A DNA stretch of 64,000 nucleotides from Pagrus major (GCF_040436345.1 NC_133216.1:16299610-16363609); one strand, 5' to 3'; positions 1 through 27,692 are shown, counted from the first letter of the stretch. Numbers and translations are program-made. Notes: a model not told the origin generated them from the letters alone.

Positions 1-666
1 CTGACTAGAAAGGTCGTTCACGTAGATATTCCCAGTCAGAAGAAACTTTTTTTTCCTGATTATTCCGAGACCACATGAATGCGCAGTCATTCCCAAGTCG
101 TCAAATATTGACGCTTTGGGTTGGTAGGTCGGGCCAAACCTGGTGAAGTACAAGTACAACGTGGTAGTACTTAGTTGAGTACAAGCGCCTCTGATTTGTT
201 CTTACAGTACTTGAGTAAATTCCACCACTGACTTACTTTTCATATACTATTAGGACTGTGAGTATTCCCTCTGTATTTTCTTCTAAAGCTTGTTTGGTTC
301 CCCCTTGGTAAAAAATTTGCTCTCTATATATATAACTTGCTCTGCCTTTCCTGTAGTTTCTTGAGTCCCCATCATCATCCAACTTTTCTCTTCCTTACCC
401 TACTTTTCCTCCATGCGTGCCTGTGCTCCAAAAGGGTTACTCTGGCCCCAGAGCCCCACATGTGTAAGGGGATATCTCCTCAGTCGGCCTACAGCGGAGA
501 GCTCACAGCGCCACAGCGCTGCTCCGACACACTGTAGGAAAAGCAGTTAGAGGGAAGAAAAGAAGGGGAGCGAAGATATGAAAATATCATCAGAGCAGTG
601 GAGAGCAGCTTGATTTCAGCTCCTGCAATCCTTATATAAATACTGTACACATTCTCAAACAGTGCG

Positions 667-668
<2 letters not shown>

Positions 669-722
<54 letters not shown>
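669..722. repeat. CA microsatellite
   Basis: About 22 CA units, ending in a degenerate CATATACACACAACAA tail. It explains the apparent His-Thr and Val-Cys open frames on both strands here. Confidence 0.95.
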
Positions 723-3700
723 ACAACACTTCTGGCATCTGTCTGGAGGAGGGATCAACTAGATCAACCACAGAGCTTGGCTCTCCCCCACTGGCTGTCC
801 TCGTTCTGCAGCCCTGCAGAGGTGAAACATCATCTGCTTGCTGGTTTTGGAGGCTTTCTGATTTCCTCTGAATACTCTGTTCAAGCAAACCATTACTGAT
901 GAAAATATTACGCCTTTTCAGGGAGTATTAAGGGTATTACAGCTTGGCTGCATGTGATGGCGATCAACCCACAGTGCAAATATTGTCTTTCTGTATCTGG
1001 AGTTTTCATTCCCGACTATGAAAACAACTTCTTCCACTTGGGGAATATACTCTTAATCCACCTTATTGCATTCTTTTAAAGTATGGCAAACATGATGAGA
1101 TGCAGAAGAGTCATGCTTACGGTTCAATTCACTGGCAAGAATTGCTGTTTTGGTGGAAAGCTTCCATCTGGGTGGCACAAATCCCCTGTCAAATGCAACT
1201 GTTTTAAGCTAACCTTGTGCAAGTCCATGCACGTGCGCACACATAAACACACACACGACTGGAATGCAGTATTAGCATCCAGGCTGTAGTCAGAGCCGAA
1301 TACCTCTCAAATAAGCACAGTTGCCCCTCATCAAAGGGTGGAAATACTTCGCATTTCTAACGGTAAAAGTGGGAGTGCATGTGTGAGTGTTTGGAGCAGC
1401 CGAGGACTATTTGACAAATGAACTAAAATCCAACATTGCTGTTTTTAATGAATATGCTGCTATCTAGTTCTAGAAGGTTCACTGAGTTTATCGTGATTCA
1501 TCTGGGGTCTTTAAGAAGACATAAATGGATATCAGTCAAATGTGAAACACACACTAAAGACTCTTTATCTACAACTTTATGTGATTGCTCTTTTAGGATG
1601 TCAATGAATCACAACTGGTTGCGTTATCTCACAACTGCAGGAGGATGTCAAGATTACCTACGTCGAGATAAGGAATCTCCCGCAGCTGTTTGTCATTTGA
1701 GTGAAAAAGCAAACACATAGAGAGAGTCTGACCTGACAAGGCTGTGGCGTCTATTTCACAGGTTTTGCCTTCAGGAATGCAAACAGCTTCCCTCCATTTC
1801 ATGTGGGGAATCAAGGAAATCAAATAAACAATGAAAGGAATATGATTTCTATTATCGCTTGACTTCAAGCAGATGTCATGCAAATATAATTCTCAGGGTG
1901 TTTGTATGATTTGGCCTCTTTTTAACAATAGACTGACTAAACTGATTTTACTCCTCTCAGGCCCTGTGTTTTATAAAAGCCTGGTGAGGTAAGGCCCTGA
2001 CATGGTTAACCATACACTGCTCATTGTGCCCCTGATTGCTGCAGGGCAGCACAATTGCTAGTTAATCATAAACACCCTCTGCACACTGTAGCTTGTGTCT
2101 TTCTTTGCTATTTGCCTGAGTCACTGCAGGCAAACAGCCTCGTGGAGCTACTGCACTTTGGACCGCTGTGTTCGTGCGGGTGTAGCTCGGAAATTCAGAG
2201 CGGATCAATAACGACGAAGTTCCAAATTTGCGAGATGGATTTAAATGTATTCTGAAAGACGGACTGAATGACGTCCCATCACCCAAGCTTCAGCCTGCAG
2301 CTATTTCAATACTCCAACTAAGATGTAGCCTGAGAATACTTGAGGACTAAACTCACATCACAATGGGGTGTGTTTGCCTGACCTCCAGTCTATCAGGGTC
2401 CGGGGCCCAGTTTGGTTTGCAGGGCCAAGCTAACAGTGTTTGCTCTGCTTTATAGCCTCTCTGTTTGTTTTCCCCTTCACTGGAGCGACCGCTTCTTGGT
2501 CTCAGCAGCACTCAAGCCTTGCCGCATTTGGGGTCACCGGCCCACCCAGAATGCAGCGCGTCAGCCCGTAGAGATAACACAACTGCTCAGGTGGTTTATT
2601 GCAGGGATGTCACCCTCCCTTTTTGCAACACACACAGCGGTAATCTCCCGTTTACTGTGGCTCTGAGATCTTCCTCTTCTTTTTGTTTGGCAGCTCTCAC
2701 TTCAGGTCTGTCAAGCTTCCCCTTCAGGACATCATAAAATGAAGCAACGTTCGTCAGGAGAATAAAGGAGTCACTGTAGGTGTACCTTCAGCTGGAACCT
2801 GTTAATCAACCATATGTGTCATCAAAGGTAGTCATTACCTGATTTATCTCAGAAGGCAAGTGAATTCATAAAGAAAGAAAAGGGCGTCAGAGATTAGGTA
2901 GATACGGCAGATAAACAACAAATATGAGCTCACGGAACCTTTGTTCTTTAAACTTACAATTCACTTACATAACATTAATATAACATCCTGCGTCTTTGTT
3001 TTCCTCTCTCGACTGTAGGCGTTAGACTGATTTTCACAGTAACAGTCTTGGTTTCACACATCTGTGATGCAAAGAAGAGACAATAATGTCTGATAAGCCA
3101 AAAGGATGCTTTAGAAGAATGTATCTATCATAACACATTTATGACATAAATGCACTGCAGTTCTCATATTTATCATGATTTCGAAAGAGTTGAAAACTTA
3201 AAGGGACATTTCACCCCAAATCAAACCAAGTTTAGGAGATATTGTCTGTAGAGATGCCTTCTCTTGAAAAATGATGGAATTAGATGGCACCCAGCTCGTC
3301 GTGATCAAATCACCAAAGAATGTCTCTTTCCATAAATCATGACCCGCTTACTCAAGATAATCCACAGACCTTGTTATGAGCAGTTTCATATAGGAAGTAT
3401 TCTCTTTCTGTGGAGAAGGAAGTGTGCATCTTCTCATGGACAAGAGGATTGTGCTCGTGACAGCAGGAAATGTAAAACATTAAAAGCGTCCTCCTCTAAT
3501 GTGCTGTTACATTAGTTAGCCTAGCTTAGCTAGCCTCTCGTCCACGAGTAGATGCACACTTTCTTTCTTTGTGGCGTTTCAGAAAGAAAATAGTTCCTAT
3601 GTAATACTGCTGATAACAAGGTCCGTGGATTATCTAGAGTAGCTGGTTCATGATTTATGGAAAGAGACACTGCTGTGACGTTTTTCAAGCAAATTTTTTG

Positions 3701-4460
3701 GCGCTTTTTTGAGCACCACAAGCTGAGTGTCATCTGTCCCATTACATTCAGGAGGAGGCATCTTTACAACAATTTTTAGACCAAATATAGTGTGTATATG
3801 TGGTGTTTATTAAACTAGGGTAAACCTGTTAAACAAGGGCAGAAAAACAGGGAACAGTAGAAAGCAGCAGACCATATACCTCAGCAGACTACTTTCAGAG
3901 GATGTTAAAGCTTGTTTTAAAAAGTCTTTATTAATAACATCTTCAGTCGGTCTTTCAAACTCAGTGCTGACTGGACAATGTTTGAGTGCTGCTTGAACGG
4001 AGAAGTATCAGCATGTCAGCAACTTCGCCCGACAAGGGAGGAATATTATCGAGTCCACCCAAGTGTTGTGTTTCCATCATCGCTGATCGGAGCTGGAGCT
4101 GATAATCACCAGTGACGCTGGAGTGTTTTTAATCCAGTGTCTAAGGCAGATATCTCCAAAACTTGGCACCCGACACCAAAACAATCTGGATAAGCAAAAA
4201 CATATCTAAAACATGTCAATTCAAGGTCTTTTCCAACGTTGAAAAGATGTCCAGTGGAGAGCCAGAATGAAAGATTTTTAGACGTCTTTTCAACGTTCAC
4301 TTTTGATGTCCAAGTATCATCCTTACAGGATCCAAAATTAAAATTTTTACAATGTCATTTTAGACACCTTTTCAACTTCAGTAACAGACGTCTAAAGAAC
4401 TTCTCATGGTTCAAAATGTAAGTTTATGTGATGGCTCAATTTTACTTCATGCAGCAAAAA

Positions 4461-4538
4461 GTACAGGGAGGACTTGAACCTCTGGTCTTAGACTCCTGCC
4501 TGAGGCATGAGCTTTAGCAGGAGAGCTATTCATCCACT
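4461..4538 (-). other. tRNA-like sequence (pseudogene or SINE head)
   Basis: On the minus strand it reads like a tRNA: TAGCTCTCC...GCTAAAGC as A box and GGTTCAAGTCC (B box, 4470-4480) at the right spacing. The acceptor ends do not pair well, so it is probably a tRNA-derived fragment carried in the loop of the nested element. Confidence 0.3.
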
Positions 4539-4734
4539 TTATTAAACATCATGTTTTGATCATCTGACCTGCATCAGGAAGTCTAATATTCTAAGGTTGG
4601 ATGCTGGTAAAGTACCTACCTTGTGCAGGCTACCGAGGTTTAGGCTCAGGGTTCAAATCTAAACTTGAACTTTGAACCACAAGAAGTTCTTTAGATGTCT
4701 GTGACTGAAGTTGAAAAGAAAAAACTTAACTTAA

Positions 4735-5015
4735 AGTGACTACGAGGAACTTTTAAGTGTTAATGAAACAGTCTCGTAACTCCTCTGATGATTATAAATG
4801 ACCTGAAAGAGTAAACGAGCCCATCAGCGAAAAGACTAAAGCTATTTTTATATGCTTATTATTAGGGCCTGTGCTCGGGTCTGATCGCATATAAAATCAC
4901 ATATAAATACATGACCTCACTGCGATCCATCCTGCGCTCTCTCTGTCACTCGTCCTAGCAAAGATCTTCACAACAGCAAGCGCTGGCGCCGCTAGAACAG
5001 TTCCTCGTAGTCACC
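4735..5015. mobile_element. 281-bp MITE with TTAA target sites
   Basis: Terminal inverted repeats AGTGACTACGAGGAACT (4735-4751) and AGTTCCTCGTAGTCACC (4999-5015) match 16/17 when inverted, and TTAA flanks both ends (4731-4734, 5016-5019). TTAA duplication is the mark of piggyBac- or Kolobok-type elements. Third level of nesting. Confidence 0.75.
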
Positions 5016-5399
5016 TTAAATAGACGTCTATAAAAGACGTCGAAAAACTTTGAATAGACGCCTTTTGGATATGTATTTGCTTGGTGGGTACATGTAAGAG
5101 GAAAAATATGTACTTTTGATTTTGGGGTGAGCCGTCCCTTTAAGAAAACACCTACTTTGAGATGAGTGAGAGGCTAAGTGTTTTCCAAAGGTGTCTTTTG
5201 TTTATTAGTATTTATTAATTAATTTATTTATTTATTTATCCCACATGAACCAGAGCAAACATCCACAAAGCAGTGATTTACAAATCCCAACAACACCTTT
5301 GTTATAATTGTTGGGGGGTATTATTAGTTCAGCCTGCTTGCTGGAGTGCAGGAGGATCACATGAGGGCCTGCAGGGGGATGGGCAGAGTGTTCAGAGGG

Positions 5400-21659
<16,260 letters not shown>

Positions 21660-23262
21660 CATTTTGTTCTGCATGGTTAAGAAAAGAGAAATACATTTTT
21701 TTTCTCCCAGCCAAGCCAATGCTTCTCCACCCATGCTATTCAAAGTAAACACAGAAAACACTGGACCTCAGTTTATGTGATGGTGAGTGAAGCTGTCTCA
21801 GGTGGGGAGATCCAGATGTTCAAGCTGAAATGAATTCAGGTTCCTAAACGAGACCAAAACCCCAAAAGAAGGAGTCGTTCTAAGAGAACCCACTAACTTT
21901 AAGCCTTTTCTGGGAAAATGACATATCAGCTATAATTTGGCTTTGCCAAGAAGCTGTCACTTTTGTGCCTTTCTTTTTATGGAGAAATTATTGGAGCAGA
22001 TGACATACGCCAACAACAATAACCTCTCATACAGTCTACGGTATGCACGAAGCTTGGACAGTGCGTTTCTGGTCAATTAAGCACCAGCAGAGGAACATCT
22101 CTGATCAAAGGAGTCGTACAAATACAATCTTCCATTCTGGTGAAGGAAAATTTGGATGGTGGATTTATATCTCTGTGAAAAACCAGCCAGACGCCTGTCT
22201 ATGACGATGTAAGCTGGCCGACACAGAAAATGCTCCTCTAATGCTGGCTTTATTTATTTTGGTTGCTAAGTGAAATTATGGAGGACTATTTTTGTATCTT
22301 TTATGTCATAAATAACCTCATCAGTCTTCTTTCCTTTTTTTGCATTAAACAAGCTCTTAAAGTCACACGTTTATACCACAGGTCCTCAGTAACAAGAAGT
22401 AGTCAAACACATCTCAGAACATGGGTGTTGTTGCCAGGTTTTCATGCTAATACAGAGAGCGTGGATCAACAGGTGTATTACCTTCCTTAACAGGAGAGTT
22501 TTACTTCTGCTTTCCACATTAATACCCATGGGGGGCTCCTCACGCCCACCAATCACATTCTCATCCTGTTTGAAAGTGTCAAATAAACCAAAGTCAAAGG
22601 AAATACTGTCAAAAGAAGGGTGTAATGTTTCAGTTTCTAGAAACAGGCTCTTCAGTTTAGTGTTTTTCCATGTTAGAAGTCACTAAAACTGCAGCACGGC
22701 CTTTTAAATAATCTTTACTGCCCTCTTCTGGTTAAGCAGTGTTTCAGTTTCTTATATTTTCTGTTGCATCCCAGTGGCAGAATTCTGGTTATGTGTGTTC
22801 ATGTCAACAGTTAAATGTTTTATAATTTATGCATCTTATATCCCTGATAATTTTTCATGCGTAATTCAAGGAGCACTTCTTGAACTTGTGGGACCAAACT
22901 TCTTTTCGTCCGCCTGGTTGAAGTATAATTTTGGTTTGTCTTACCTCCATCTTCATTTCACACTTTACTGCCATATCAAGCGTTCATTTCGTGTGCTGGT
23001 ACGTCCGGCTGACTAAAGAACCAAATGAGTGAAACATTTCTATTTGTGGCCTTTTCTGGTGATCAAGTGCCTTAACATTTCCACTGATATCTTTGCTATG
23101 TAATTGTGTAGATTAAGTTTGTAAACATATTTTTTTTTATGAAAGAGTTCTGGATATGTTGTAAAAAGTTGCCATAAGGATAAAATGAAGCAATTAGGTG
23201 ATGTACCATTTAAGAGTTGTGTTTTTCATGAATTGTTTCAATAAAGTCTTTCTTTGCACTGC
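21660..23262 (+). other. oaf: oaf 3' UTR
   Basis: About 1.6 kb after the stop with no coding pattern. It ends at a canonical AATAAA (23240-23245) followed within 25 bases by a likely cleavage region. There is no repeat of the fish MITE type inside it, in contrast to the sequence just downstream. Confidence 0.6.
23240..23245 (+). terminator. oaf: Polyadenylation signal AATAAA, oaf
   Basis: First strong AATAAA in the region following the oaf stop, 1.58 kb downstream of it, with TG/T-rich sequence after it (atgtgtttttttg near 23280-23292). Confidence 0.6.
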
Positions 23263-23326
23263 AGATACAAGTGAGAGTAAATGTGTTTTTTTGTATTAAT
23301 GGGCAATTTTTTTCAGGTCCCTACCA

Positions 23327-23802
23327 AAATTCATTTGTTTTCTCGAGATCTCGAGTTATTATCTCAAAATAACAACTGCCGTTTTCCCAAGATAACAATA
23401 TAATTAATTTGAGATCTTGAGCTGTTGTGACATTCATTCATCCCTTCATCAAAAACTAATTTAGTATAGAAAGCATAAAAGCACAAAACAAATGGAGAAA
23501 TAGACTTACCTACAGTAGTGTTCAAGAAACCCATCGGTCAGCATGCCATGCCAGCTACGAGGTCCCGGGCGTCTCCATAATCTCAGGCCTATCATATCAC
23601 AGTCATTATCTCGAGATCTCGAATTAATTATATCGTTATCTCAGGAAAACAAAGTTTCGTTATCTCGAGATGTCGAGAAAATTATCCCGTTATCTCGGGA
23701 AAACGGCAGTTGTTATTTCGAGATAATAACTCGAGATCTCGAGAAAACAAATGAAATTAACTCGTTATCACGGGAAAACGGAGGAAATAAAATGTATGAA
23801 CG
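23327..23802. mobile_element. Truncated copy of the TCTCGAGA inverted-repeat element
   Basis: Inverted arms 23327-23420 and 23605-23802 share their sequence with the complete copy next to it, but both outer termini are missing and the left arm has an internal deletion. The segment 23561-23640 is nearly identical to 24357-24436. Confidence 0.75.
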
Positions 23803-23890
23803 TACTTTTAACTCCTAATGTCGCTTGCTCTGATTTTTCATCGCACATTGATCACGTCAGTGTTTAAAACAGTTTTCTAATGGGAAAAAC

Positions 23891-24614
23891 TACGGAAGCC
23901 CTAAAGGGCCATGCATTCATACATTTTATTTCCTCCGTTTTCCCGTGATAACGAGTTAATTTCATTTGTTTTCTCGAGAACTCGAGTTATTATCTCGAAA
24001 TAACAACTGCTGTTTTCCAAGATAACGGGATAATTTTCTCGAGATCTCGAGATAACGAAACTTTGTTTTCCCGAGATAACGATATAATTAATTCGAGAAC
24101 AAAACGATAGTGTAGTATATTAAATCATTGCAGGAAACATCATTCAGTGTAGCAATGTCAGAGGAGCAGGAGCATATCGATCACCACGTCACATATCTTT
24201 TCAATCAAGGCCTGACACAGGCTGAAATAGCATTATGCCTTGCTATTACAGATAATATACACATTAGTGTGCATAATCTAAAAAGACGGTTAGCAAGGCT
24301 TCAGCTATATCGGCGGCGCAATCTAAGTGAGCCTGATGTCCTCGTTAATGTTACAAGGTCCCGGGCGTCTCCATAATCTCAGGCCTATCATATCACAGTC
24401 ATTATCTCGAGATCTCGGATTAATTATATCGTTATCTCGGGAAAACAAAGTGTCGTTATCTCGAGATCTCGAGAAAATGATCCCGTTATCTCGGGAAAAC
24501 GGCAGTTGTTATTTCAAGATAAAGATCTCGAGAAAACAAATGAAATTAACTCGTTATCATGGGAAAACAGAGGAAATAAAATGTATGAATGCATGGCCCT
24601 TTAGGGCTTCCGTA
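23891..24614. mobile_element. Complete 724-bp non-autonomous transposon with 6-bp target duplications
   Basis: Terminal inverted repeats start TACGGAAGCCCTAAAGGGCC (23891) and end in its exact inverse at 24614. Arms of about 205 bases (23891-24098 and 24412-24614) are inverted copies. The flanks carry a perfect 6-bp duplication AAAAAC (23885-23890 and 24615-24620). The arms are full of TTATCTCG(A/G)GAAAA-type motifs and the palindrome CTCGAGATCTCGAG. A 6-bp duplication plus an integrase-like remnant points to an IS3EU-type element; that naming is an inference. Confidence 0.8.
24155..24376 (+). pseudogene. Fragment resembling transposase N-terminus (helix-turn-helix)
   Basis: From ATG at 24155 the frame reads SEEQEHIDHHVTYLFNQGLT, QAEIALCLAI, then ISVHNLKRRLARLQLYRRRN. 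This resembles the N-terminal helix-turn-helix part (a Q-G-L-T-x-x-E-I helix and a following LKRRL-LYRR helix) of integrase-core proteins that are multicopy in fish genomes. No catalytic DDE part follows; the frame runs into the right inverted repeat and stops. Family match is from memory. Confidence 0.45.
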
Positions 24615-25199
24615 AAAAACAGAACACATTTCAAATATTTTGAATGATTAACCGATAAGCGATTGTTAATGCAGCCGACTATCGGTCAAATAAACTGCTT
24701 AAAATGTGCATCCCTATTGTGGACACTTCGGCAGGGCTTGCTACTAGGGTTTCAAACCAGGTCATGCAGGTTGGATGTTCTCTGCACCTCCCTGTTAGAC
24801 ATGTTAGAACATTTTTGTGCATTGATTAGATTTGATTCTACAAAATTCAAGAAAGAACAGACACTTAACGGACATGAAACATTAACACAGAGACATCAGA
24901 ATATGGTATAAAAAAGGAGAATAATAAAATAAGATTATAATTTAAAAAAACAGAAAGTAAAATAAGGAAATTTAAGAACATTAGTGGTGTTATTATCATG
25001 TAGTTCTTCCATTTTGTCCCCCTGCTGGAGGAGAACCTGGGTGTAATTCCAGCCTTTGACCACAAGGTGTCGCCACTGTTATAATTTAAAAAAGCCAAGG
25101 CAGCATCCAGCCGCTTCGTGAAGACATCCAGAAGGATGTAAACATGCTTTTTTTCCTGTTAAATATTCATTAAGCCTGCCACAATGTCACAACTACGGT

Positions 25200-25560
25200 A
25201 TACTATGGGATTACACAGCCGGTTCACACGCCTGCTGCTTTCTATATTTGCATGTGCAGCGGCTGATAAGGCGGTAGGGAAATGAAGGGATGCTGCTGAG
25301 GGAGGCTGTTGTTGAAGCTCACATTTAAAGGGCAACAAATAGCAGCCACTGTGTCTGCAAATAAACCTTTTACAGCCTCCTGCACAAACATACCTTCACT
25401 GAGCTCGAAAAAAACCCCGGGATGTAAAGGAAGAGACAGCCACATGTGCACCACCAAGGTAACGATATTGTACTGCTGTCAGTGTTGTGGATGTGTTACA
25501 GTCTTGTAAGAAAACGCTTTGTTAGCCCTGTAACGCTAGCTTGCTGCCGCGGCTAGCTGA
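25200..25560 (+). promoter_or_regulatory. Candidate tlcd5 promoter and non-coding exon 1
   Basis: A GC-richer island in an AT-rich intergenic stretch. It contains an octamer ATTTGCAT (25246-25253), an E-box CACATGTG (about 25441-25448) and a good splice donor ACCAAG|gtaacg at 25459/25460. Tlcd5 needs a 5' non-coding exon somewhere upstream of 27685, and this is the best-looking place. It is an inference without transcript support. Confidence 0.25.
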
Positions 25561-27692
25561 TCCAGCTAACTGTGGTAGTTAGCCGGTATGAGAGCATCTT
25601 CTTAAATGAAGGGTGAGCTCTGGTGCTCTTACCTCTACAGTGTAGGTACTAGTCAGCTTAGTTTAGCTCAGGGAAAAGACATTAATGCTAACATTAATTA
25701 AGCTAGCTTGTTGCCAAATGCCTCTTCTCATTTCCTCTTACAGGTTTCCATGGGAACGTAATTCACACTTCGTGTTGTGTATCATAAACCTGTAAAAATC
25801 CACTTCTTTCATTCAAAAATACATTAAACAGTCCTAACATCTGACCTGTTTGTGTAACTCTGTTTAGCTAGGGAAAATATTGTATCAGTCAGACAGTTTT
25901 ATAATGTGTTACATCATTTGGAGGCTGTATATTCTGCATGATGCCATGTGAAGGCAAAGTTATAGGAATGTGCCCAAACTAAGTTGTCTATCTAACTGGT
26001 GATCACTTCAATTTAATGCGTAACACCTTGTGTGTTTTATATACTATGTACAGTTTGCGTAGATTGTGTTATTTCTTTGTATATTTTGTTCCTTTCCACA
26101 TCCAGATCCAGTGATGAATCCATGTCTTTTGTTTTCTTCCTTTTTAGTTTGTTATGTATGGGTTGTTTATGACCCGACAAATTTAATGTTCAATATATTC
26201 TCTCATTCGAAAGCAAAAAAAATTAGAAATTCCTGTGAGGCTTTGAGTTTTTTTCTTAATATATCATATATCACTGTTGGTTTAAAAAAACAATTCATTT
26301 GAATACATCACATTGGGTTATAATGGGCATTTGTCACTATTTTCTGACATTTTATATATAGATCTATAAAATTTCCACTTTAAAATGTTTAAAAACGACC
26401 AGATGTTTTGTTGAGTTGTGTACTTACATTATCCCAATTTTTTCTGACAGTGTTCAAACAGAGAAATCTGCAATTTTGCTGTGGTTTACGGGGCTCTGTG
26501 GAACTTCTGTGTTGTGCTAGGTGTACGTTAGTTTATGTGGCTCTCTGTTAGCAGAGCAGAGAGAGGCGATAAGACGTGGCACTCGAGAACACGCATAAAG
26601 TCACATCCTTTGGACTGTTGTCCTTCACAAAGAAATCCACGGTCCAGCAGCATTAAACAACTTAAACAGATCATCCACAGGCTTTCATAGGCAAACCGAG
26701 AGAGACAGAGAAGCTTTCTTTTTTCATGTCCCAACACAATCCGTATTTGATACATGTAAATTTATACAAATTTTAAGCCCCTTTTAGATAGATATCAGAA
26801 CAAGAGGAAGGAAGTGACAAAACGTGATGGTAATACAAATTCAAATACATTTTGTTCAGGTCATATCAGGTGGATTTTCATCAGCAACTCCCATGACCCC
26901 ACCGTTGTTACCCACAACGTCATGAAACTACATCTTTTGTTTTTGTTGTTTTGATTCAGAGACCCCAGGCAGCAACAGTTACAAACTTTGTGCGTAAGTG
27001 AGGAAAGTATTAGTAGTTGGCACACTGTTTTGGAAAAGTGGAAAGTTACCCAAATTGAGTGTTCCACTTCATATAATATCACAGCTTCAACTCCCCATGC
27101 CACCCTAACATCCATGTACCCATACAACTGTTAATTTTGCTTCACACCACACCCAAAACAACAACAACACATTTTGGATTCATCGGTGTTTTCAGAGGCC
27201 ACATGTCATTTAATCAGTGCTGAAAGAATGAGAACTGTCTGAGACCAAGCACACAGTAACCTCTCATCTAGTTTTGAAACTTGCTTGAAGTCTTTGAGAC
27301 TCAAGTGTACATCTTGTTCCCGTCCAGTGAGTGTGGGCCTGTCCATCTGCATGGTCTCACCTCCTTGTACAAACGTCACAGCAGCAGAAGAAGAGACGTC
27401 CCCCTCACCCCACCAGACCCTCGGCCTGCCAACTATAGTGCTATTATAGTTCAAGCAAAGGCTAATTGTTGGTCACTTACAAAGGATTGCACAGTCCAAG
27501 TCTTTGGTCGGTAATGCTGTCTCTTTCTACTGTAAGCGATATTAGGGAGCAAGATGTGCCTCTATGCATTTTTCCCTCACGGTGTAATGTGATTCAAAGT
27601 TGGCTTGATGACTGCTGACAGGCAAGTGTTTGAGAGAAACTGTGAGTTGGTTTCAGCTGTTTTTCTTGATTGTTTTGTCGGTAGAAGAGAAG

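Larger units (their letters stand above)
4187..5082. mobile_element. Second fold-back element nested in the first
   Basis: Ends near 4187 and 5082 are inverted copies (AAGCAAAAACATATCTAAAA against TTTTGGATATGTATTTGCTT). Inner arms 4372-4417 and 4672-4716 are about 42/45 identical when inverted. GACGTCTTTTCAACG-like motifs recur in both arms. Confidence 0.6.
3195..5146. mobile_element. Fold-back (palindromic) non-autonomous element, interrupted
   Basis: Long inverted arms: 3312-3455 pairs with 3531-3673 around a 75-base loop, and looser pairing extends the right arm to about 3775. The left terminal sequence AAAGGGACATTTCACCCC (from 3200) has its inverted partner not at 3790 but at about 5113-5143 (GGGGTGAGCCGTCCCTTT). 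The intervening 1.3 kb therefore looks like a later insertion. No coding capacity. Confidence 0.65.
1..5399. other. Intergenic region upstream of oaf
   Basis: No coding exon could be supported. It holds a CA microsatellite near 669-722, the nested transposons described at 3195-5146, and otherwise unremarkable sequence. The mammalian neighbour on this side is TRIM29; nothing resembling it was seen. Confidence 0.7.
23263..27684. other. Intergenic region between oaf and tlcd5
   Basis: Holds the inverted-repeat cluster at 23327-24620 and a possible tlcd5 promoter at 25200-25560. The remainder (24621-25199, 25561-27684) is AT-rich with no supported exon. POU2F3, which sits here in mammals, was looked for by its POU and homeodomain motifs and not seen. 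Confidence 0.7.

Noticed and set aside
489..888. Open frames with His-Thr or Val-Cys runs
   Set aside because: They translate the CA microsatellite at 669-722.
23543..23818. 91-codon open frame in the truncated inverted-repeat copy
   Set aside because: It translates the TCTCGAGA motif array (repeated SLSRDLE/SRENG units); the same repeats explain the frame at 24327-24647.
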